Under the pieces are notes generated by a model. It made no database searches and was not told the origin of the DNA. It saw only the letters and a program-made list of their open reading frames with translations. Below, one piece after another: positions 41,939 through 51,440 of a stretch of 64,000 bases of DNA (positions within the stretch are counted from its first letter, which is position 1; each line of letters begins with the position of its first letter). The stretch covers positions 772,512 through 836,511 of the forward strand of contig NZ_BSEV01000002.1 of the NCBI RefSeq assembly GCF_027922005.1, in the 5' to 3' direction. The position numbers and the translations under genes are program-made. This stretch comes from Streptosporangium carneum. GTDB taxonomy: Bacteria > Actinomycetota > Actinomycetes > Streptosporangiales > Streptosporangiaceae.

Positions 41939-42640
41939 TCAGCGCGCTCCCGGCAGCTCGGCCACGGCGATCTCGCCGCTGGAGGCGTAGGCGCTGATCA
42001 CGGGCGCGTCCTTGGCGTCCACGATGATCGCCACCTGGCCGCTCGGGGCGCCGCCGCTGACGGTGCGCATCTTGTGCAGGAGCGCGCTCTGCGCGAGGAT
42101 CCGGCTCTGCGTGCCGCCCTCCCCGCCCCGGGCGGGCACGTAGATCACCTGGACCCGGTCTCCCACGTCCAGGGTGATGGGCAGCTGGCCGGGTTTGAGC
42201 GACAGGCCGACGATGGCCTTGCCCGGACCGAGCTCCCTGCTGGCGGAGACGACCATCTCGCCGGTCAGCAGGGTGCCGGGCAGGAGGGTGACGCGGGCGA
42301 AGTTCTGCGCGACGCGCTCCCTGTCGGCCCACGCCACGTAGTGGACGCCGGTGTTGGCGATCGGGACCTCCCGCATGGCCGCCGTGGTCATCCGCTGGCC
42401 CGCGCCGATCTGCTGGGTGATCTCGATCGCGGAGACCCGGTCGCCGCTGCGCAGGACCAGCAGGGTCGTGGCCAGGGCGCCGCCCAGGATGAGCAGCAAC
42501 GCGAGGGCCGCGAGCGCGGGTTTGCGCTCGCGTGGGGACACGGGAAGCTTGCGCGAGGCGGGCCCCGAAAGGCCGGACTGCGCGCCTGGTCGTTCGGCGT
42601 TCACCGGGGCACGGCCTGCCGGCTTCTCACTGGTCCTCAT
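41939..42640 (-). CDS. CpaB/RcpC-like SAF-domain protein, first gene of the Tad operon
   Basis: 233 aa from ATG 42640. A cytosolic tail of about 35 residues, a membrane span (ALAALALLLILGGALATTLLV) and a SAF domain (IGAGQRMTTAAMREVPI, LLPGTLLTGEMVVSA, LKPGQLPITLDVGDRVQVIY). CpaB acts at the cell-wall side of Tad machines. It leads the whole minus-strand operon ending near 31.3 kb. Confidence 0.82.
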   Translation of the reverse strand: MRTSEKPAGRAPVNAERPGAQSGLSGPASRKLPVSPRERKPALAALALLLILGGALATTLLVLRSGDRVSAIEITQQIGAGQRMTTAAMREVPIANTGVHYVAWADRERVAQNFARVTLLPGTLLTGEMVVSASRELGPGKAIVGLSLKPGQLPITLDVGDRVQVIYVPARGGEGGTQSRILAQSALLHKMRTVSGGAPSGQVAIIVDAKDAPVISAYASSGEIAVAELPGAR

Positions 42641-43304
42641 GGGTAGGGGGACTCCCAGAGCGTTCAAAATAGGACTACTGCTCGAATTTACGCCATTATG
42701 TGCACCGCGCCGATGAACAGGTGGGCAAAATCCAGGTCCCATGCTCGTTTGATAGGAACAGGTCTGTCAACGTCGATCTGGAGGAACCTGGCGGTTTGGC
42801 CAGGTGACAGATGACTTATCGGGGTGATAAGGGCGCAGATTAACTCGTGTATCATCTATCCCAGCGTTTACGAGCCCCATTCGAGGGGAAAGTCCCGCGA
42901 CCTTCACCTCTCGGCCTGGAGTCCGTGCCCTTCCCGTCACCTGAACCCGTTCAAAATGTGCCATCCTTACGGCATGGCCAACTGGTTCAGGCGCGGCGCA
43001 CCGGGCCCAAGACGCCCTCGGGCCTTTCCACCGCACGTCGGCGCGGCCCCCACGCCACCGCGAACCCGCGCCAGGCGGTCCCGGGTCGGGTTTTCCACAG
43101 CCCGGCACGGCATTCCCCGGTCGTCTGAAATCAGCGAATGCCCATTTAAAACGGCATAACCGGCCCGCAACATCCGACAGTTGTCCACAGGTTGCCACGT
43201 TTTCCACATACCGGTCCGCACCCCACTACATTCCAGCAAACCGCCCCTGCGGGACGGTCGCCGCTCTGTAGGTTGGACCGGGGTCCGACCCGAGGAGAGC
43301 GTCG
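42641..43304. promoter_or_regulatory. Divergent control region between the Tad operon and the FtsK gene
   Basis: No gene is supportable in these 664 bases. A+T-richer patches lie at 42665-42700 and 42835-42865. CTTATC (42815-42820) and GATAAG (42826-42831) form an inverted repeat. DnaA-box-like words are listed separately. GAGGAGAG before 43305 is the ribosome site of the FtsK gene. Confidence 0.5.
43091..43208 (+). promoter_or_regulatory. Cluster of three DnaA-box-like sequences
   Basis: TTGTCCACA at 43181-43189 matches the actinobacterial DnaA box; TTTTCCACA at 43091-43099 and 43200-43208 differ at one base. All face the same way within 118 bases. This could be a DnaA-titration or regulation site; no origin genes are near. 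Confidence 0.4.
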
Positions 43305-46300
43305 ATGCGGATCATGCTCACCGTGCTCAGCGAGCACGCCGACCGCGATGTCGTGGTCGAGGGCGACGAGACGACCACGGTGGCGCGGCTCGCCGAGTCG
43401 CTCACGGGTCAGGGCGGTGAGCGCCCCAGCAACGTCGTACGGCTGACCCGCAGCAAGGCCCCCTACGGACTCGGCCGCGAAGCGGGCGCGGCGCCCCCGA
43501 CCCTCTGGCTGGACGGCCGCCCCCTCGACCCCTCCGCGCCCGCGCTCGGCCTGCTCCGCGACGGCGACCTCGTCACCCTCGACCGCGACCTGGCCGCGGC
43601 CACGGTCGCCGAGGAGCCGGGCGGCATCGTGGAGATCCGGGTGGTCGGCGGACCCGCCGCCGGATCCGTGCACCGCCTCAGCCTGGGAGTCCACACCGTC
43701 GGCTCCGACCCGGCCTGCGCGGTGGCCGTCGCCGACCCCCTGCTGCCCGGCGAGGCCGCCGTGGTGAGGCTCACCCCCGAGGCCATCACCGTCGAGGCGG
43801 GAACGGGTACGGGAACCCCTCCGAGACTGGACCGCGAACCTCTCGAAGGACCGGTGCCCTGGCCCGAGCACGCCGTGCTGACCTGCGGCGCGAGCGTGCT
43901 GACCCTCAGGGCGGTCGAGCCTCCCGACGCGCACCTGGACGCCCAGCCCGACGGCGGCCTCGCCTACAACCGGCCGCCCCGGCTGCGTCCGCCGGCGAGC
44001 ACCCGGCGCTTCGAGGTCCCCGCCGAGCCGAAGCGGGCCGAGACCATGCGGCTGCAACTGCTGACCGCCTTCCTGCCCGCCGCGCTCGGCGTGGTCATGG
44101 CCTGGGCGTTCCAGATCTGGTACTTCCTGCTGATGGCGCTCATGACGCCGCTGATCATGGTCGGTCAGTGGTGGAGCGACAGGCGGCACGGCCGCAAGCA
44201 GCACCGCCAGCAGATGAAGCAGTACAAGGAGCGGCTGAAGGTCTTCGAGGCCGCCGTCGAGCGCGCCCGCGCCGACGACGAGGCGGAACGGCGCGCCGCC
44301 GCGCCCGACCCCGCCGAGGTCCTGCTCACCGCGACCGGCCCCAGGCGACGGCTGTGGGAGCGTCGCGACCACGACCAGGACGCCCTCAGGCTGCGGGTCG
44401 GCCTCGCCGACCTGCCCGCCGACCTGGAGTTCGCGCCCGAGCGCTCCGCCTCGGCCGAGACCGAGCTTCCCGACCTGCCCGACTGCCACGCGGTGCCGGT
44501 CGCGCTCGCCATGCGCCGTCTGGGCGTCGCGGGCCTGACCGGGCCCAGGCGGGCGACCGCGGGACTGGCCCGGTGGCTGGTCGGCCAGGCCGCCGCCCTG
44601 CACAGCCCCCGCGACCTGGCCATCGTGGTGCTGTCCGCGCACCGCGACGGGGACGAACGCTGGAACTGGGTGCGCTGGCTGCCGCACTGCGCCCCGCACG
44701 GCGGCGAGGACTGCGTGGCGCTGGTCGGCGCCGACCCGGAGGCCGCCGCCCGCAGGGTGAGCGAGCTGACCACGCTCATCGAGGAGCGCCAGGGTGAGGA
44801 GGAGGGGTCGTCGGCCAAGCTCGGCCGCATCCCGTCCGGCTGGGGCGACCTGGGCGGGCCGGGCCAGGCCGACCAGGCCCCCGTCTACGACGCGCGCCCC
44901 TACGACGTGCTGGTCGTCCTGGACGGCGCCCAGGTCCTGCGCGCGCTGCCCGGCATGCCGCAGGTCCTGCGCCAGGGGCCGAGGGCGGGCGTCTACACCC
45001 TGGCCCTGGACGACGACCAGCGGCTGCTGCCCGAGGAGTGCGCGACCGTCGCGGACGTGGCGGAGGACGGCACGGTACGGCTGCGCGGCGGCGGCCTCGA
45101 CGGGCTGGGCGAGATCCTGGCCGACCAGGTCTCCGCCTCCTGGTGCGACCGGCTGGCCCGCTCCCTGGCCCCGGTGCGCGACGTCAGCCGCGACGACTCC
45201 AGCCTCGCCCTGCCCGGTTCCGCCAGGCTGCTGGACCTGCTCGAGCTCCCCTCCGTCACGGGCGCCGCCCTCGCCGAACGCTGGGGCCGTACGACGGAGG
45301 CGGTGATCGGGGCGGGTCCCGAGGGGCACTTCTCCGTCGACCTGCGCACCGACGGGCCGCACGCGCTCATCGCGGGCACGACCGGCGCCGGAAAGTCCGA
45401 GCTGCTGCAGACCCTGATCTGCTCGCTCGCGGTGGCCAACCGCCCTGACGAGATGACGTTCGTGCTGATCGACTACAAGGGCGGAGCCGCCTTCAAGGAG
45501 TGCGTACGGCTCCCGCACACCGTCGGCATGGTCAGCGACCTGGACGGCCACCTGACGCAGCGGGCGCTCGCCTCCCTGGCCGCCGAGATCCGCCGCCGCG
45601 AGCGCCTGCTGCTGGCCGCGGGGGCCAAGGACATCGAGGACTACCACGAGCTCCGCGACGCGCAGCGGGCCCGCGCCTCACGGGACCTGCTCGTGGCGGG
45701 AGCCGGGTCGTCGGTCAGGCAGCTGCCCCTGCGGGCCGATCCGCTGGAGGCGCTGCCCCGTCTCGTGCTGGTCATCGACGAGTTCGCGGCCATGGTCAGT
45801 GAGCTGCCCGACTTCATGACCGGCCTCGTCGACATCGCCAGGCGGGGCCGCTCTCTCGGCATCCACCTGATCCTGGCCACCCAGCGGCCCGGCGGCGTGG
45901 TGACCGCCGACATCCAGGCCAACACCTCGCTGCGCATCGCGCTGCGGGTGACCGAGGCCTCCGAGTCCGCCGACGTCATCGGCAGGCCGGAGGCCTCGCA
46001 CATCTCCAAGTCCACCCCCGGCCGTTGCTACGTGAAGTCGGGCGCGGGCGCGGCGACGGCCGTGCAGGCCGCGCGGATCGGCGGGCGGAGCTCCGGCGCG
46101 CAGAGCGACGCCAGGGTGCGGGTGACCGAGGTGGACTGGCGGGCCCTGGGACAGCCGCTGTCGCCGCCGGAGACGGTCGCGGAGAACTCCGCCGTCACCG
46201 ACCTGTCCCTGCTCGCCGACGCGCTGGTCGAGGCCGCCCGCGTCGCCGGCGTCCCCCGGCAGCCCAGCCCCTGGCTCCCGCCGCTCGACGACCTCCTGGT

Positions 46301-47912
46301 CGCCCCCGGCCTGTCCGCGGTGGCGGGGGACGCGCCGCCGTACCGGGCGGGGGTCCAGGAGGTGCCGCCGCTGGCGTTCGGGGTGACCGACTTGCCGTGG
46401 GCGCAGGACCGCAGGCCGCTGGCGCTGGACCTCGCCAGAGGGGGGCACCTGCTCCTGGCGGGCGCCTCCCGCAGCGGGCGGTCGACCGCGCTGCGCACGC
46501 TGGCCGGGGCGATCGCCGCCGGGGCGTCCCCCGAGGACGTGCACGTGCACGCGATCGACTGCGGTTCCGGAGCGCTGTTGCCGCTGATGGCCATGCCCCA
46601 CTGCGGCGCGGTCGTGACCCGCGACCAGCTCGACCGGGTCGAACGGCTGCTGACCCGGCTGCGCGCCGAGATCGGGCGGCGGCAGCAGCTCCTGGCCGAG
46701 GCCGGGTACGCCTCGCTGGCCGAGCTGCGCGCCGCGACCACGGGACACAGGCTGCCGTGGCTGGTGCTGATGCTCGACCGCTGGGAGGGGTTCGTCGCCG
46801 CGTTCGAGGGTTACGACTACGGGCGGCTGATCGAGTCGATGATGCAGCTGCTCAGGGAAGGGCCCGCGGTCGGCCTGCGCGCCGTGGTGACCGGCGACAG
46901 GTCCGCGCTGATCGGGCAGATCTCCACGGTCTTCGACGACCGCCTCATCCTGCGCCTGGCCGACCCCGCCGACTACGGTCTGGCCGGACTGCCCGTCAAG
47001 GACCTGCCGACCACGCTCGCCCCCGGGCGCGCGCTGTCCACCGGCGAGCACGGCGTCACCGAGAGCCAGATAGCGCTGCTGTGCGACGACCCCTCGGGAC
47101 CGGCCCAGGTCGCCACGCTCCAGTCGCTCGCCCGCGCCGTGCCCGCGCGCTTCGCCGACGCCCGCGCGGCGGGGGCCGGAGGCGGGGCGGCGGAGCCCGG
47201 CGGGTGGGTGTGGGACGGCGAGCCGCCGCTGCGGGTGGACGCGCTGCCGATGCGGATCACCATGGCCCAGTCGCTGGAGCTGGCCCCCTCCTTCGAGCCG
47301 CCCTCGCCCCTGTGGGCGCTGTTCGGCGTGGGAGGCGACTCGCTCGCCCCGCTCGGCGTCGACCTGCTCTCCCACGGCCCCGGCGCGGTCGTCGCGGGCC
47401 CCTCCCGCTCAGGACGCTCCTCCGCGCTGATGACCGCGGCCCGCTCCCTGCTGGCCCACGGCACGCCCGTCGTCCTGGTCACCCCCCGCCGCAGTCCGCT
47501 CAGCACGCTGGCCGACACGGCGGGGGTGCTGGCCGTGCTCGACGCGAACGGCGACCTGGAGGGGGCCGTCGCGGGACACGAACGCTATGTGGCGATCGTC
47601 GACGACGCCGAGCTGATCTCCGCGGACTCGTCCCTGGGCATGGCGCTGGAGCAGGTGCTGCGCACGGGGCGCGACAGCGAGCACGGTCTCATCGCGGGCG
47701 GCACCACGGGCGACATGACCACCGCCTACCGCGGCTTCGTGGCCGAGGCCCGCAAGGCGCGCACCGGCCTGCTGCTGTCCGTCCAGAGCCCCGCCGACGG
47801 CGACCTGTTCACCATCCGCCTCCCCAGAGGCGCGGTCGGCGGGCCGCCGGGACGAGGCCTGCTCGTCACCCTGGGCTCGGTGACCCCCCTCCAGACGGCC
47901 CTCCCGACCTGA
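43305..47912 (+). CDS. FHA-FtsK/SpoIIIE ATPase, EssC-like (type VII secretion)
   Basis: 1535 aa. An FHA-like domain at about 105-200 (GSVHRLSLGVHTVGSDPACAV) is followed by two spans (about 246-285) and three FtsK/SpoIIIE ATPase modules. Module 1 has a canonical P loop GTTGAGKSELLQTL near residue 690 and Walker B LVLVIDEFAAM. Modules 2 and 3 have GASRSGRST (near 1052) and GPSRSGRSS (near 1365), with Arg where the P-loop Lys belongs. This matches EssC/EccC organisation. A WXG100 gene converges on it. EccB, EccD and EccE genes are absent from the window, so a complete secretion system is not shown here. Confidence 0.88.
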   Translation: MRIMLTVLSEHADRDVVVEGDETTTVARLAESLTGQGGERPSNVVRLTRSKAPYGLGREAGAAPPTLWLDGRPLDPSAPALGLLRDGDLVTLDRDLAAATVAEEPGGIVEIRVVGGPAAGSVHRLSLGVHTVGSDPACAVAVADPLLPGEAAVVRLTPEAITVEAGTGTGTPPRLDREPLEGPVPWPEHAVLTCGASVLTLRAVEPPDAHLDAQPDGGLAYNRPPRLRPPASTRRFEVPAEPKRAETMRLQLLTAFLPAALGVVMAWAFQIWYFLLMALMTPLIMVGQWWSDRRHGRKQHRQQMKQYKERLKVFEAAVERARADDEAERRAAAPDPAEVLLTATGPRRRLWERRDHDQDALRLRVGLADLPADLEFAPERSASAETELPDLPDCHAVPVALAMRRLGVAGLTGPRRATAGLARWLVGQAAALHSPRDLAIVVLSAHRDGDERWNWVRWLPHCAPHGGEDCVALVGADPEAAARRVSELTTLIEERQGEEEGSSAKLGRIPSGWGDLGGPGQADQAPVYDARPYDVLVVLDGAQVLRALPGMPQVLRQGPRAGVYTLALDDDQRLLPEECATVADVAEDGTVRLRGGGLDGLGEILADQVSASWCDRLARSLAPVRDVSRDDSSLALPGSARLLDLLELPSVTGAALAERWGRTTEAVIGAGPEGHFSVDLRTDGPHALIAGTTGAGKSELLQTLICSLAVANRPDEMTFVLIDYKGGAAFKECVRLPHTVGMVSDLDGHLTQRALASLAAEIRRRERLLLAAGAKDIEDYHELRDAQRARASRDLLVAGAGSSVRQLPLRADPLEALPRLVLVIDEFAAMVSELPDFMTGLVDIARRGRSLGIHLILATQRPGGVVTADIQANTSLRIALRVTEASESADVIGRPEASHISKSTPGRCYVKSGAGAATAVQAARIGGRSSGAQSDARVRVTEVDWRALGQPLSPPETVAENSAVTDLSLLADALVEAARVAGVPRQPSPWLPPLDDLLVAPGLSAVAGDAPPYRAGVQEVPPLAFGVTDLPWAQDRRPLALDLARGGHLLLAGASRSGRSTALRTLAGAIAAGASPEDVHVHAIDCGSGALLPLMAMPHCGAVVTRDQLDRVERLLTRLRAEIGRRQQLLAEAGYASLAELRAATTGHRLPWLVLMLDRWEGFVAAFEGYDYGRLIESMMQLLREGPAVGLRAVVTGDRSALIGQISTVFDDRLILRLADPADYGLAGLPVKDLPTTLAPGRALSTGEHGVTESQIALLCDDPSGPAQVATLQSLARAVPARFADARAAGAGGGAAEPGGWVWDGEPPLRVDALPMRITMAQSLELAPSFEPPSPLWALFGVGGDSLAPLGVDLLSHGPGAVVAGPSRSGRSSALMTAARSLLAHGTPVVLVTPRRSPLSTLADTAGVLAVLDANGDLEGAVAGHERYVAIVDDAELISADSSLGMALEQVLRTGRDSEHGLIAGGTTGDMTTAYRGFVAEARKARTGLLLSVQSPADGDLFTIRLPRGAVGGPPGRGLLVTLGSVTPLQTALPT

Positions 47913-47935
47913 GCCCGCCCTCCCTCTCCTGCCGC

Positions 47936-48002
47936 GAGAACGCCCTTCTCCCCCGCCGAAACGCCGTCCCATGAGGAAACCGGGTTTCGCCGGGGCGTTC
48001 TC
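47936..48002 (+). terminator. Nested hairpin after the FtsK gene
   Basis: GAGAACGCCC (47936-47945) pairs with GGGCGTTCTC (47993-48002); GAAACC-G-GGTTTC lies inside. Likely transcript end of the ATPase gene. Confidence 0.55.
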
Positions 48003-48036
48003 CCCCACCGGTAGAAGGACATGAGGAATCGCCAAA

Positions 48037-48069
48037 GCGCCGCCCCGGCCTCGAAAACCGGAGCGGCGC
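48037..48069 (-). terminator. Hairpin terminator of the WXG100 gene
   Basis: GCGCCGC, one mismatch, CCGG, 9-base loop, CCGG, mismatch, GCGGCGC. It lies 15 bases downstream of the WXG100 stop on the minus strand. Confidence 0.65.
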
Positions 48070-48083
48070 CCTGACGAACGGGA

Positions 48084-48356
48084 TCAGCGGGTGGCGGACT
48101 CGATGTTGCCGCGATAGGTGTTGATGACGCGGGAGGCCTCGGCGAGTTCTTCCGACATGCGCTGGAAAGCGGCGCGGTAGTTCTGCCACGCCTCGGTGAA
48201 ACGCTGCGCTCCAGGACCGGTCCAAGCGGTGCCGACCTTGGCGGCCTCCCGGTCCAGAGCGGCCATGGTGGCTCTCACCTGGTCGGCCTGCTGGGTGAAC
48301 TGGGTGGCCATCTGCTGCATTTCCGCGGGGTTGCCGCCGAGCAAGTTCTGGCTCAT
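48084..48356 (-). CDS. WXG100-family secreted protein (EsxA-like)
   Basis: 90 aa from ATG 48356 with GAAGGAG upstream. Two helices of about 35 residues are joined by AWTGPGA, the WXG turn (Trp-Thr-Gly). QMATQFTQQADQVRATM and FQRMSEELAEASRVINTY are typical helices. WXG100 proteins are exported by EssC-type ATPases as dimers; no second WXG100 gene is next to it. The YxxxD/E export signal is not clearly visible at the C-terminus (TYRGNIESATR has Tyr with Glu at +5). Confidence 0.88.
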   Translation of the reverse strand: MSQNLLGGNPAEMQQMATQFTQQADQVRATMAALDREAAKVGTAWTGPGAQRFTEAWQNYRAAFQRMSEELAEASRVINTYRGNIESATR

Positions 48357-48528
48357 GCCAGTCTCCTTCGAGATCGGTGTCGGGGGGCTCACCAAACGAA
48401 ATCACGATAGGCGAGTTGATCACAGAGGCGCTCGGATTATGCCGAGCGGTTATGGATCTTCCCATACCTGTGGACCGGCTAACGTTCGTGTTCGACAGAA
48501 ACCTTTCGCGATACCGGGGATCGCGCCG

Positions 48529-48684
48529 ATGCGGGAGATTGTGGTGACGGACGGAGGGACGGGAATCGGTTTCGCCGTGGCCTCGGCTCTCCTCGCCCGG
48601 GGAGACCGGGTCGCCGTCACCGGACGCCGCGAGCAGGCGTCGCGGGAGGCGGCGAAGAATCCGGGCGCCCGCCTCGGCGGGTAG
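48529..48684 (+). pseudogene. Truncated short-chain dehydrogenase relic
   Basis: 51 codons keep only the first beta-alpha-beta unit of a Rossmann SDR (IVVTDGGTGIGFAVASALLA, then GDRVAVTGRRE) and stop at 48684. The catalytic YxxxK part is absent from the downstream sequence in any frame I could follow. Confidence 0.65.
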
Positions 48685-49045
48685 GGACCCGCTTCGAACG
48701 GGCTCCGTACGGACAGGAGCAACGGGCCGTACGGACAGAAGCGGTGCCGAGCGGCGAAACTGGATCCGCGAGGTCCCGATCCCGGCTAGCGGGAACCGGG
48801 CGTACAGCTCTTCGCCCTGACAACTAGGAATAGGAACCTGATATGCGGAACGTCGATCCCGTCAGGCAGGGACCGCCCCCTCGGGCCCCCGGGCCCGGCG
48901 AGTAGGAACCGGACACGAATCTCCGGTTCCGTCAGGTCGGAACCGGACCAGCAGGATCCCGATCCTGGCAGGTAGGACCCCGCTCCTCCCCGGGATCAGA
49001 CGACGCCTACACTCCGTTGAAGGCCCGCCAGCCCCCCGTTCGCGT
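48685..49045. other. Gene-free stretch with a scattered short repeat
   Basis: No gene is supported. TAGGAACC or TAGGACCC words recur (about 48832, 48903, 48971) with related CGGACAGGAGC and CAGGTCGGAACCGGA stretches. It looks like decayed tandem sequence between the SDR relic and the carboxylase gene. Confidence 0.5.
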
Positions 49046-49066
49046 GTGATGAAGGGAACAACGCCG

Positions 49067-50827
49067 GTGCAGAAGGTCTTGATCGCCAATCGTGGTGAGA
49101 TCGCCGTGCGGATCGCCCGTGCCTGCAAGGACGCGGGTTTGGCCAGCGTCGCGGTCTATGCCGAGCAGGACCTGGACGCGCTGCATGTCCAGCTCTCCGA
49201 CGAGGCTCACGCTCTGGGCGGCCAGTCTCCGGCGGAGACCTACCTGGACATCGACAAGTTGCTGGCGGTCGCCGCGGCCAGCGGCGCGGACGCGGTGCAC
49301 CCGGGGTACGGGTTCCTCGCCGAGAACGCCGCGTTCGCCCAGGCGGTGATCGACGCCGGGCTGACCTGGATCGGGCCGCCGCCGTCGGCGATCGTGGCGT
49401 TGGGCGACAAGGTGCAGGCCCGCCACATCGCCCAGAAGGTCGGGGCCCCGCTGGTGGCCGGGACCGCCGAGCCCGTGGCCGGGGCCGAGGAGGTCGTGGC
49501 GTTCGCCGCCGAGCACGGTCTGCCGATCGCGATCAAGGCCGCCTACGGCGGAGGCGGGCGGGGCCTGAAGGTGGCCCGCACGCTGGAGGAGATCCCCGAG
49601 CTGTTCGACAGCGCGGTCCGCGAGGCGGTCGCGGCCTTCGGCCGGGGTGAGTGCTTCGTCGAGCGCTACCTGGACCGGCCGCGGCACGTGGAGACCCAGT
49701 GCCTGGCCGACACGCACGGGCAGGTCGTGGTCGTCTCCACCCGTGACTGCTCGCTGCAGCGGCGTCACCAGAAGCTCGTGGAGGAGGCGCCCGCGCCGTT
49801 CCTGACGCCCGAGCAGGTGGAGCTGCTCTACTCCTCGTCCAAGGCGATCCTGCGAGAGGCCGGATACGTCGGGGCCGGCACGTGTGAGTTCCTGGTCGGC
49901 CAGGACGGCACGATCTCCTTCCTGGAGGTCAACACCCGGCTGCAGGTGGAGCACCCGGTCAGCGAGGAGGTCAGCGGGCTGGACCTGGTGGCCGAGATGT
50001 TCCGGATCGCGGCCGGGGAGGCGCTGGGGTACGACGACCCGCCGGTGCGGGGGCACAGCATCGAGTTCCGGATCAACGCCGAGGACGCCGGGCGCGGCTT
50101 CCTGCCCGCGCCGGGCACGATCGGGACGCTGCGGCTGCCGTCCGGCCCCGGAGTGCGGGTGGACGCCGGTTACGCCGAGGGGATGACGGTGCCGGGGGCG
50201 TTCGACTCGCTGGTGGCCAAGGTCATCGTGACGGGGGCGGACCGGCGGCAGGCTCTGGCGCGTGCGCGGCGGGCGCTGGCGGAGTTCCGGATCGAGGGCA
50301 TGCCGACGGTGGCGGAGTTCCATCGGGTGGTGGTGGACGAGCCCGCGTTCGTGGACGAGCCGTTCACCGTGCACACCCGGTGGATCGAGACCGAGTTCGT
50401 CAACCCGGTGCCGCCGTACGACGGGCCGGTGGCCGAGTCGGCCGTGGCCGGCGAGCGTGAGCGGGTGACGGTCGAGGTGGCCGGCAAGCGGCTGGAAGTG
50501 GTGCTGCCCGCCGGATTCGCCGCCGCCTCCGCCTCCGCTCCCGCCGGCGGATCCGGCCGGGGACGCGCCGGGCGTCGCGCCGGAGGCGGGCGTAAGGCGG
50601 CGGCCGGCGGGGACGGGCTGGTCAGCCCGATGCAGGGCACGATCGTGAAGGTCGCGGTGGCCGACGGGGACGTGGTCTCGGTCGGCGATGTGATCGTGGT
50701 CCTGGAGGCGATGAAGATGGAGCAGCCGCTGACCGCGCACCGGGCCGGAGTCGTGGCGGGGTTGAACGCCACGGCCGGGCAGAGCGTGACCGCGGGCGCG
50801 GCCATCTGCGACATCCGGGACGCCTGA
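49067..50827 (+). CDS. accA: Acyl-CoA carboxylase alpha subunit (biotin carboxylase plus carrier)
   Basis: 586 aa from GTG 49067, which starts [20 protein letters not shown] as in homologues with AAGGGA ahead; GTG 49046 and ATG 49049 are alternatives. The ATP-grasp domain has [12 protein letters not shown] and [14 protein letters not shown]; the carrier domain has the biotinylation site [11 protein letters not shown] near the C-terminus, joined by a Gly/Arg/Ala-rich linker. With the beta and epsilon subunits encoded at 22-23.8 kb it makes malonyl- or methylmalonyl-CoA. BirA (14.7 kb) biotinylates it. Confidence 0.95.
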   Translation: MQKVLIANRGEIAVRIARACKDAGLASVAVYAEQDLDALHVQLSDEAHALGGQSPAETYLDIDKLLAVAAASGADAVHPGYGFLAENAAFAQAVIDAGLTWIGPPPSAIVALGDKVQARHIAQKVGAPLVAGTAEPVAGAEEVVAFAAEHGLPIAIKAAYGGGGRGLKVARTLEEIPELFDSAVREAVAAFGRGECFVERYLDRPRHVETQCLADTHGQVVVVSTRDCSLQRRHQKLVEEAPAPFLTPEQVELLYSSSKAILREAGYVGAGTCEFLVGQDGTISFLEVNTRLQVEHPVSEEVSGLDLVAEMFRIAAGEALGYDDPPVRGHSIEFRINAEDAGRGFLPAPGTIGTLRLPSGPGVRVDAGYAEGMTVPGAFDSLVAKVIVTGADRRQALARARRALAEFRIEGMPTVAEFHRVVVDEPAFVDEPFTVHTRWIETEFVNPVPPYDGPVAESAVAGERERVTVEVAGKRLEVVLPAGFAAASASAPAGGSGRGRAGRRAGGGRKAAAGGDGLVSPMQGTIVKVAVADGDVVSVGDVIVVLEAMKMEQPLTAHRAGVVAGLNATAGQSVTAGAAICDIRDA

Positions 50828-50845
50828 CCGGACCGTGCCGTGCTG

Positions 50846-50873
50846 ACCTGGCCGGGAAACTCGTCGGCCAGGT
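50846..50873 (+). terminator. Terminator hairpin of the carboxylase gene
   Basis: ACCTGGCCG (50846-50854), a 10-base loop, CGGCCAGGT (50865-50873), 18 bases after the stop. Confidence 0.7.
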
Positions 50874-50968
50874 CCCGGCGCCCCTCGCCGACCTGCCGAA
50901 GGCAGGACGCGGCGGGGAGGTGCGGGGTCCGTGTGGACGACACACCTCATGAGCCCCCACGGCTCTCC

Positions 50969-51240
50969 TCACGCTCCGAGGGCGCTCCCACCCGGTCGTC
51001 GCACCATGTAGACGTCGACCGGGTCCTGGACCTCGACGGTGAACCCATGGCGCTCGTAGAGCCGCCGGGCGGGGCTGCCCTGCAGGACGTTCAGGCGAAC
51101 GGGCACACCGTCGGCGTCCGTCTGTCTCAGCAGCGCCCGCAGCACGGCCGATCCGAGCCCCCGGCCCTGGAGACCCGGAACGAGATAGAAGTGCTCCAGC
51201 CATCGTCCGTATGCCGGGGCGGACTCCCGGGAGCGGGGAG
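50969..51240 (-). pseudogene. 5'-truncated GNAT acetyltransferase relic
   Basis: On the minus strand about 80 codons read WLEHFYLVPGLQGRGLGSAV (the acetyl-CoA loop QGRGLG), then PVRLNVLQGSPARRLYERHG and FTVEVQDPVDVYMV to a stop at 50969. This is the C-terminal half of a GNAT enzyme. Upstream the frame lacks a start codon and the N-terminal strands, so the gene is decayed. Confidence 0.65.
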
Positions 51241-51440
51241 AGTCCCTGCGCGTCGTGGGGGAGCCGGGAGCGGTGGAGGCAAGGAACGCCGGAGACCGGG
51301 AGCGGCCGGGAGGACGCCGGGCGGACGGGCTGATCCGACCGTGGTGGCGGTGCCTAACCCGGCGTGGAAGGGGATACGGTCAAGGAGGGAACTCTGACGT
51401 CCATCCACTCGTCTTTGTAGGACGAAGGAGGCTTTCTGCC

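Noticed and set aside
43091..43208. Replication origin
   Set aside because: Only three DnaA-like boxes and no dnaA, dnaN, gyrB or parAB genes near.
43146..45647. 833-codon minus-strand frame over the FtsK gene
   Set aside because: Opposite a conserved multi-domain ATPase and without motifs of its own.
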